From assembly GCA_029891345.1 (NCBI GenBank), contig CM056999.1:24525418-24589417 (forward strand): a DNA stretch of 64,000 nucleotides. The letters run 5' to 3'. Shown here piece after piece: positions 55,986 to 64,000 of the stretch (position 1 is its first letter; the number at the start of each line of letters is the position of its first letter). The notes below the pieces were generated by a model. That model worked only from the letters and a program-made list of their open reading frames with translations, searched no databases and was not told the origin of the DNA. The DNA comes from Dryococelus australis (taxonomy: Eukaryota > Arthropoda > Insecta > Phasmatodea > Phasmatidae). Made by a program: the position numbers and the translations under genes.

Positions 55986-56900
55986 GCATCACCACACCGA
56001 CCATCCTTACCTGCAGCACCTCTCTCACTCATACAATCTACTCCCTACCTACCGCAAATAGCGGCCTTCTATTCCATACCAATATTTTCGCACAATCTGC
56101 CAGCAGTATTACCAACCATGCATAATGCTGATCCCTATGTACCACCAGTGATGCCATTTCCACCAGGTAGCTATGGGCCGACACTAGTCCACAGCTGGCC
56201 GCAAGGAACAGAGAGGCAACAGGAAACCACTTTAACATCCACCATGCAAAATCTTGAGACTGGAAAGAAACCAACCCCGGCATGCAAAATGGGGTTTACA
56301 AAGAAGAATGGGCGAGCTGCGTAGAGAATCAGATTCAGGGTGATTTTAAATCATGGTTGAGCTCTGTGAAACACTACAATCTAGCATGGGAGGAATTCCT
56401 GCTCTCCTTCCAACCAGGAGAACAGCTGATCATGTTCATCACATGGAAAGACACCTCGTGTGGCACTTCCACATGCAACACCAGGAGTGGGAAATCCTGG
56501 AAGTGATAGTTGAAACCGTCACACCAGAATACCATACCGCATTAGTCCCGTCACTCAACGGTAGTCTAGAAGAACTGATACACGTCGCGACTATTTTAGA
56601 GCGCAACTCGTGTCAGCTATGTTGCGATTCCATTGCTGCTCAATGGTGCCACGAGCCACAAGGTGGAAACAACAGCAAAGAGAGTGGCCAGGCAAATACT
56701 TTCAGAACCCAAGCTTTCAGACAAAGATCGGAAAAATTTGCTGCCTCAGGATCAAGCAATAAATACCAACAGAAAAACATAAACAATGGCAAAAGTGACA
56801 GTATGGGTAAAAGTGCAGTGAAAATGTTCGTGGAGTGGGACAAAAACAAGCTGCCGCAAACAGTTTACCACTATTGTGAAGATGAGGTCTTCAATTAGCA
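55986..56900 (+). pseudogene. Gypsy copy 3: Gag linker, capsid and knuckle
   Basis: A Pro-rich linker (55986-56280) leads to capsid pieces. These are FKSWLSSVKHYNLAWEEFLL (56345-56405) and, in the next frame, QHQEWEILEVIVETVTPEYH (about 56470-56535) and NGSLEELIHVATILERN. The knuckle-like YHYCEDEVFN, stop, HSQC is at about 56865-56912. A stop stands where copy 4 has HW before HSQC. There is a deletion between the two capsid pieces compared with copies 1 and 4, so Gag is shortened. Confidence 0.7.
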
Positions 56901-56939
56901 CAGTCAGTGCCTAAATAACCCCCACCTGAACAAGCACAA

Positions 56940-57955
56940 GGAACCTATGACCAATTATCAGGGCAACGGGAACCAGTGGTAATAGGGCCTGGTGGCCTTG
57001 ATACCCAGGTATCGCAGAACAACACAGATGTTACACCACAGCAAATTAGGTTAGTGGTAATCAAGCACACTTTATCCACATTATTGTGTTAATAAATGGG
57101 CAACCTTGCCACGCCCTTATTGACACTGTGGCCTTGCACAACTTTAAACAGCCACGTTTTAAACAAAAGTCATATTACACAAACCAACCACATGATCAGG
57201 CTCGCTACCAGTCAACAAAATTGCATAGTAACTGTGAGAGTGCATGATTTATAAAATGTCAATACTGCAATAATAACAACAAAATTGAGAGAGGTTACTA
57301 TATTTGCAATGCACTGGTTATTCGAGCAAAATTCCATAGTAGAACCCACAGTGAGCCATGTTGATTTTAGCACCAAGGAGAGGTGCACAGTGTATAACAT
57401 CAATCGGCGAACAGCTGACTGGGCACAAGCAATCCCACTCAGGGAATTTGATCACTACATACCATTGGAACACCCTGCAGCTTTTCAGATCTTTTATATA
57501 AGTGTAAGGAAGTGTTTGCAAAACATGACGCCTTGTGGCGAACACCTGTAGTGGAATATGAAATTCCTTCGACGCAATAAGGGCCTATATACATGCCACC
57601 ACATAGTTACCTACCTCACCAGGCACAAATAACCTTTAAAAACAAATACAGGAGATGCTATCAAACAGAGTAATTGGTTTTACTTCTACTATAACACTGT
57701 CACCAAAAAAAGATGGTACGTGAAGGGTTTCCATTGACTTCCGCCCAGTTAATCAGGTACCGTGCAGCAAACTGCCACCTTATATTAGTATGAAGGATGT
57801 GCTGAGTTCACTGGGAAAGGCGAAAGTACTGCCATCCCTAGACCTGCGGAGAGGATATTGGCAGATACCAGTCAAGCGGGAAGATAGCGAGGAAACCGTC
57901 TTCATGGACTCTGATGGGAGGTGCTTTAGAGGAAGTGTCTCACATTCAATCCCAT
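56940..57955 (+). pseudogene. Gypsy copy 3: protease and truncated RT
   Basis: Protease remnants (about 57040-57240) are followed by RT starting near 57690 with SPKKDGT, RVSIDFRPVNQV, ISMKDVLSSLGKAKVLPSLD, and RRGYWQIPVKRED (57700-57895). Similarity ends abruptly at about 57950, before the YxDD box. Stops and shifts are common. Confidence 0.7.
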
Positions 57956-59092
57956 ATCTGTTCTAATATTATATTTTACTATGGGTTTCTTCGAAAACTA
58001 TAAACAGTAAAGATATGAAACTCTGTACTGAAAATTTGTATTCAACTTGCCGGCTCTACTTACGTAAAATTTATGTATCATTCAGTAATTTGTTCTAAGA
58101 TTAAAATTATGTCAAGCAATTTTTGATACAGCCGCATATGTTAAAATCAAGCCTAGTAGTTATAAAAAAATTACACGAAACTCGAAGGGGAATTAATGTT
58201 CTATGCATTACCTTCCACTCAATAATATTATAGACATGCTGGGTGAATTACAGTGCGTATTATTACAACCCAGATGATCACATGATAACTTTCACGACTG
58301 TTGTGGCGATCAGTGATTCTCATCCTGTGTCCCTACGACGTGGTGATATACGTGTTCCATTCTAAGGTGGCAGCAGATATGAACATTGCCAGCAGCACAA
58401 TCAACGACTGAAGCTGGCTTGTCGGATCACAATATCCCTATTAGCAACATACAATAGGCCAATGTCAAATACGTATGAGACTTTCGTGTGTTAGCCACTG
58501 TGATCACATATTTTCATTGAGTATAATAAGACGATTAAGAACAGAAGCTAGTGACAACATTAATTCTGGGGAAAAACTATAGTTATGAGAATTTTATGGG
58601 AATTCAAAGCAGTATTTTTCGCCACAGGTTTTATCATTAGTAAAACCCTAATGATAGTGTTTTCATTGACGTTTTATTATCCATTGATTTCACTAAAGAA
58701 GAATTTTAAATGACATTGCGTAAGTATGCAGGTCTGGATATTAAATTCTGATAAACCCAAAAATCTGTTGGGGTGCACCTATGTGTACGTTAGGAAACAT
58801 ACTAAGTTACGGTTGTGTTACCCTTGCCATCTGGGAATGGGATGCTAGGATAATTTTCTAAATATCAAATGCTAGAGAAATGTAGTATACTCTTACCAAA
58901 TATATCTGTATATATAATAGGATCAATTTGTATAACACGTTCTTATGTATTAAAAGTTCATAAAATCGTGAGTGTAATTGTCATGGCAGTAACAAATAAC
59001 ACAGAAACCACACAACACTGACAATTTTCAATATGAAAGATGGATGTTTACAGTTCTGAAGACCATAAGTAAGAACATTAAAATGAAGCATC
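57956..59092. other. Unassigned AT-rich sequence
   Basis: No gene or repeat recognised between the truncated RT of copy 3 and the LTR of copy 4. Confidence 0.35.
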
Positions 59093-59955
59093 TGATCTGA
59101 GCCGAACTCCCAGCCCTTAGACAGTTTGACTGCAGTCCATCGCATATGCAGCAGAGAGCTGCACTCTACTACATATGGTAGCGTGTTGGCACAAGTGCAG
59201 TGCTGTACAGTGTGTGTGTTACAGGTGTAATGCAACACAGAGCAGAACAGTGGCCATGCAGCCACGCACGCAGCCGTGCAAGGACACAAGGAAATAGTAC
59301 CCATGTCATTTATTTTCCTAAAACATTATGTTAAAGGACAAGAATAGTGACATGCAGTCACATGCAAGTTAAGGGGCACCTGCAAACCTCGGTTTAGAGC
59401 CCTAAAGTTCTTTATCAGTGTTATTGCAATGCTTTTCACGTGTCATCATCCTCACATCATTTCGTTTGTTTTGTAGTATTTACGTATTGTTTATTATGCA
59501 CTGAAATATTTAAGCATTTTATTGCAAGAGTAAGCGTAGTTATGCAGAGTGCAATGTGACGAAAGTAGTTCCAACTGGCGCACTGTGGTGGCAACCCCGG
59601 TTAGCATGTCATGTTGAAACTACAAAAGACACAGAGGACTCAGAGAGGCAGGTCGCATACCGTGCGGTTCCTCACCCAGGCAACATTCATGTTTAGCTCC
59701 CATCATTTTCACAGCAATAGACTTTAATGAAAAGTAAACATTATTTGTGAGCTGCCCGGGACACCGCCTCTCACCTTCCCCAGTGCTTGCATTGCCTGGG
59801 AAAGAATTATTATACACTATAAGTATCTCATGGGCCTTCGCGTCATTTCTCAGTATCACTGCTGCCAACCGGTTAATGTCCGGCACATTAATGTAAAGTG
59901 TTGCCCAAGGGGCATTGTAATCAAGTGCCTAAATAAACAGCACTATGTTGAACAG
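59093..59955 (+). repeat. 5' LTR of Gypsy copy 4
   Basis: It starts TGATCTGAGCCGAACTCCC, which aligns with the start of the copy 1 LTR, and shares CCTTAGACAGTTTG with the partial LTR at 47421. It also shares ATTGCAAGAGTAAGC, GTGCAATGTGACGAAAGTAG and CCTTCCCCAGTGCTTGCATT with copy 1. The end is near CTATGTTGAACAG. Its 3' partner is beyond the window. Confidence 0.65.
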
Positions 59956-60815
59956 AATATTTTTATTTGAGGTAAGCCACAGGGCATTTCAGTGATGGGC
60001 CCTTTTAATTTCCTGCCAATCCACACATATGTATTGACTTTCAGTTGAACATGTTTGCAATTATTTATAGGACAGTGTAAAGTAGCATAGGTGTGCGGAT
60101 ACCCTAGATAATTCACTGTGTAGCACACATAACAGTTTAATCAACATTCAGCACAAGGACTGATGCAGCACAGCAGAAAGATAGCAGCCAGAGTGAAGAA
60201 GAGTCTGCTCTACCACTTCAATGGCACTAGGTCTGGATTGTACCTGGCACCCCATTAAATATAGGTACCCCATTCCAATCTCCTCACCCAGACAAAATCA
60301 CTCCTCGATTTTATAATTTACATTCTGACAATTGGACGACCATCCACTGTCGGATTCCACGCCTTTCTGAGCACCTGGCAGCCATCAAAATCTCACAAAA
60401 TCACTCTATAAGAATTTCCTGCAATTTTCACAATTTCTCCAATTTTCCCACTGAACATTTTCTTGCTGATTTCCCACTACACACAACAAGGAAGGCAACT
60501 AGGATAACTGTTCGCTTACAGCATCCCAACATGTCGACAGGACAAAAGGGCTGTGCACACAATTAAACCAACCCCCTCCACCCGCATCGTGCCGCACCGC
60601 AAGAAGGAGAAGAAGGAGGGAGCAAACGGAGTGACGGGGAAACTCAAGACTCTCCTTCCTCCCACGCCATCCACTCACCGCACGCTGGCGGTCTTCTGTG
60701 CACCTGCCATACATTGACCCCTGCATCATGTGCAGGATAGCCACGCTCCAACCATGAAGCATTTCCACATCCATGCTTCCGTGTACGCACTTCTGCGAGG
60801 TTTATAACAAAATAA
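59956..60815 (+). other. Leader of Gypsy copy 4
   Basis: Non-coding. Phrases such as TTTTTATTTGAGGTAAGCC and CACTGAACATTTTCTTGC match the leaders of copies 1 and 3. The stretch 60530-60770 is GC-richer. Confidence 0.5.
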
Positions 60816-61460
60816 ACCATGTTTGGCCGGCCAGATGACTGCACTGGCACTACTCTGCCCGCATTGTCTGAAACTAAGACCACAGAACTTCTGGTCTAAA
60901 TTCGAATACGGGAATGACCACTGCTGATGCCGCAGACAGACCAGCCCAGCGAGCTACCGCAGAGCAGACACCCTTGAAAATGCAATGAAATTGGGAAACA
61001 ACAAACATTTCAGCCAATCAAAATCAAGAATATTTAACCATACTAGCAGGGGAAAATTGATGCAGCAGTCTGTTATGCACAGGAGAGAATACACAGACCC
61101 TTGTCTTTATGCAGTGTCAAATACAGTGTCACAGCAAAGTGTCTCTACGAGAGGGAGACTGAAAGTGCAATCATAGAAAAGTACATTTGTAAAAACTGTA
61201 ATGATAACTTGCAACCAAACCAAATGCACCATTTAACTGGGAGGTGTTTTTCACAAAATTCAGAAGTCAGGGCACGGCGTGTTAACGATCTACATGCACG
61301 GGAGAAGCAAGGGGAGATAGTTACCAATGCCACAATTGCAAAGCACCAGTGCACGAGAAGTGTCAAGCAGCATGAGAGAGAGCAACAGTTCAGGGATCAG
61401 TATTTTTGTGTGGAGGTTGCAAAGCACAAGAGGGCACAGAGCAAGCATCACATGTAAACA
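60816..61460 (+). pseudogene. Gypsy copy 4: N-terminal zinc-finger region of Gag
   Basis: An opening block with ALALLCPHCLKLRPQNFWSK (about 60838-60900) matches the CxxC start of copies 1 and 3. The end of finger 1 is YICKNCNDNLQPNQ (about 61183-61225). Finger 2 is CHNCKAPVHEKCQAA...FLCGGC (about 61329-61425), the same C-x2-C-x4-H-x2-C spacing as copy 3. One TGA is inside finger 2. The start of finger 1 is too damaged to read. Confidence 0.6.
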
Positions 61461-62720
61461 AAATGCATGTGGCAGTTGACAGCACTATAAGTTAGGAGGT
61501 ACAGTTTGTCCCACAACATCCATCTCTAACTTCAGCACCGCAAACACTGATCCCAACCACACCTTACCCACAGTTATTAACGGCATTCTAACCTAATGCA
61601 ATAATTCCACAGAATAAACCGTCTTTGTTTACTCCATATTCAACCACAATTCCCGTGACACCAATGCTAATGAATTGTACCGAAGCACTGACACAGCAAA
61701 ATTGGAGGCAGTTTAGCATGCCATAAGCAGTGATGCCGACAAACCACAGTCAACAGCAGCAGGAACCAGTCAACAAAAAGACATCCATCCGATTTAAAAT
61801 GTTGCCAACTTTTGCAGGGACACCAACGGAAGACCCACAAGCATTTATAAGGGACTAAACTGTGTGTCTGCAACTATACGGAGTATGGGAAGAGGAATGA
61901 GCAGGATGTGTAGGAGTCCAGCTGCAAAATAAAGCAAAAGTCTGGTGGAACTCACTTAACCATTAAGGGTTATCTTGGGAAGAATTCATCCATAGCTTCC
62001 AGTGCCGGTTCGGAGGTGCATTCTCCTCACTGCAAGCACAAAGCAAGCTGGCACTACAAGCCCAACAATCTTGCGAGCATCTCACCAGATTTATTATGCG
62101 AAAGGTACACCTGGCACAGCATTTTCACCCACAGCTGCCTGAGCGAGAGGTGATAGAGGTAATGGTGGAAACGGTCCTACCGGAATACCGAACAGCAGTA
62201 GTCCTGCTACTAAACAGAACCATAGAGGAAATGATGAGAGCTGCCATAATACTGGAGAGGAAGCCATGCCAACCTCGCAGCAAGAACGATGCTGTACTAG
62301 GGTGGCACGGGCCACAAGAATACAACGCGTAAAGGACAATGTGCAACTAAAAACTTACAACAAACCACAATTTTGACAGTCCACTGCAACATTCTCAAAT
62401 GTAAACAGAAATTATACAGTGCTGGAGTGTCATGTACAGTAAACAAAACAGTGTAGCACGTGTGCCTGCGAGCCCAGATGGGAGAGGGCAGCAAAGCCGC
62501 AGCATCCTTGTTGTTACTGCATGCCAATAGAGGCCTATCATTGGCACAGCCAGTGTCCCAAAAATCCGCACCTTGATGGCTATCAAGGCACCGCAGGCAA
62601 CCAGCAGGGAAATGGGAAGCGGGGGAAAGGAGGCCTGATACCTCCGAATTCCCTGGTCTCACCAAAACAAGAACCTGACTTGACATCCCAGCAGGCACTA
62701 GTAAATCATGTGATTGGAGC
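61461..62720 (+). pseudogene. Gypsy copy 4: Gag capsid and zinc knuckle
   Basis: A Pro/Thr linker is followed by a well readable capsid: FAGTPTEDPQAFIRD (about 61812-61855), KVWWNSLNH...LSWEEFIHSFQCRFGGAFSS (61938-62030), then the open frame 62096-62332 with RKVHLAQHFHPQLPEREVIE, TVLPEYRTAV and EEMMRAAIILERK. The knuckle CCYCMPIEAYHWHSQCP (about 62510-62560) has C-x2-C then x6-H-x4-C, a wider spacing than the usual x4-H. Three stops break the frame upstream of 62096. Confidence 0.75.
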
Positions 62721-64000
62721 AAACAGCACACGTTGATAGACACAGCTGCTACACACAAGTATGTTATAAGATTAGCCACAGGGTAAGAGAGCAATAGTGC
62801 ACAAGGGCAAGCAATGGTCACTGTTAGAATACGCGATCTAGGAACCATCACCATAGCCATAATATCTGCAGAGATTACAGAGAAAGCAATAATAGGCGTA
62901 CCCTGGCTAAGTCAACAAAACACAATGTAGAGCTTGCTTGCTGTGAGGCGAATTCTCTTTGGTGCAAATGAACGACTCACTGTGTACAATATTGATCTGT
63001 GTGTCACATATAATATCCCGAGTGTGCAGCTTACTGAGTTTGATCATCAGATACCGCCATAACACCAGGCCACGTTTCAGAGAGTACTGGACGAGCATAA
63101 AGAAGTGTTTGCACAACGCAACACACTCAGGCGTACCACCATAGCGAAGCACACAATCCCGTTAACTCGATAATGTCCCATCTACAGCCCGCCGTGCAGC
63201 TACATGCCGCATCAGGCTAAAATTATTATAGAACAAATTAAGGAAATGCTCACAGACTGTGTAATCAAGCCAATTCGTTGTCAATTAGTTCTGCAATCAC
63301 TCTAGCATCCAAAAAAGATGGAGGATGATGCTTCTGCATCGACTTTAGGCCAGTATATGAGGTAACGAGCAGTGCATTGCCACCGTACGTAAGCATCAAG
63401 GACACCTTGTAATAGTTAGGAAGAGCAAAAATACTAACATCACTGGACCTAAAAGCATATACTGGCAGATCCCCGTAAAACTGCAGGATAGAGAGAAAAC
63501 ATCTTTTACTGCACCTGATGGGACACGTTACCAATTTTGCACTATGCCACTCGGCTTGAAGTGTGCACCTGTGGCTTTCCAAACGAATATGGTGCGTGTA
63601 CTAGATGATCTGACAGGTGAATTCACACTCGCCTATCTAGACGATGTAATAGTGTGGTCAGAAACCTGGGAAGATCACGTGCAACATTTGTCACTTGTGT
63701 TGGAAAGACTAGTAATGAATGGGTTGATGTGCATGGTAAAAAATTATCAAATCGGCAAGACGGAATTGGATTTCCGAGGTCACATAGTGAGCGAGAAAGG
63801 GAAGACTCCAAATCCAGAACAGTTACTGTTAATCGACTAGCAATGTCCGCCATGTACGCGAAAGCAGCTACAGAGATTTTTCAGCCTAATAAACTGGATC
63901 TGTGAGTATATAAAGGAGCTCGCAATGATAACAGCACAATTAACAGCACTACTTTCACTGCAGAAACGGTTTGTGAACACAAGCGAAGCAGAACAGGTAT
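62690..64000 (+). pseudogene. Gypsy copy 4: protease and RT, running off the window
   Basis: A retropepsin site TLIDTAATHKYV is at about 62735-62770 (Asp present). An AIIGVPWLSQQN strand lies at about 62890-62925. RT is readable from about 63290, with a good stretch at 63540-63835: TMPLGLKCAPVAFQTNMVRV, active box AYLDDVIVWSETW (YLDD intact), then TELDFRGHIVSEKG. After a stop at about 63838 the thumb continues CTRKQLQRFFSLINW to the edge. Several stops and shifts lie upstream (for example at 63302 and 63360). RNase H and integrase would follow outside the window. Confidence 0.8.

Noticed and set aside
1-64000. CRISPR arrays, bacterial operons, ribosome binding sites
   Set aside because: None seen. 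All elements are eukaryotic; repeats lack regular spacers.

Overview
This is a repeat-rich, AT-rich stretch of an arthropod, most likely insect, genome. I found no intact host protein-coding gene. The evidence is the mix of elements: a Polinton/Maverick (adintovirus-like) element whose proteins look like those integrated in insect genomes, several decayed Ty3/Gypsy LTR retrotransposons, a tRNA-derived SINE, a MITE, and diverged tandem repeats. Species cannot be fixed from the sequence alone.

The centrepiece is a nearly complete Polinton at 25067-34014 (8948 bp). It starts with AG and ends with CT, has 144-147 bp terminal inverted repeats, and is flanked by the perfect 6-bp target duplication AGCATG. 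From left to right it carries a protein-primed DNA polymerase B gutted by an internal deletion (+), a double-jelly-roll major capsid protein (-), an integrase with a chromodomain (-), an uncharacterised acidic-repeat protein (+), a parvovirus-type phospholipase A2 (+), a glycine/hydrophobic membrane-active segment joined to an adenain-like protease (+), a fibre-like protein (+), an A32/FtsK-type packaging ATPase (-), a single-jelly-roll penton-like protein (+), a 38-residue cationic peptide (+), and a small conserved protein (-). Replication, integration and virion-assembly modules are all recognisable, but nearly every frame has stops or frameshifts, so this is a fossil virus or transposon. 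Two regulatory patterns stand out. A TATA(T)AATAAATG motif abuts the start codon of several genes. Stem-loops sit at every convergent gene junction and after the penton gene.

A second, older Polinton trace lies at 8115-10025 on the minus strand: only the N-terminal and exonuclease part of another polymerase B, with decayed catalytic residues.

The Gypsy elements are: copy 1 (14727-21880, with both LTRs and a polypurine tract), copy 2 (about 34500-40160, its RNase H split by a 1.5-kb insertion), copy 3 (about 54360-57950, truncated in RT), copy 4 (59093 to the window end), a separate family at about 42795-46430, a partial LTR at 47421-47815, and a lone minus-strand gag at 5369-6491. Copies 1, 3 and 4 encode two PHD-like zinc fingers upstream of the gag capsid, which is unusual for LTR elements.

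The rest is unassigned AT-rich sequence plus repeats: two copies of a family built from AGGTCA and CCAAGATGG motifs (1-835 and 10290-11420), a MITE (2185-2391), and tandem arrays at 22520-23220 and 48283-48645. All readings come from eye translation and alignment; no database search was run.
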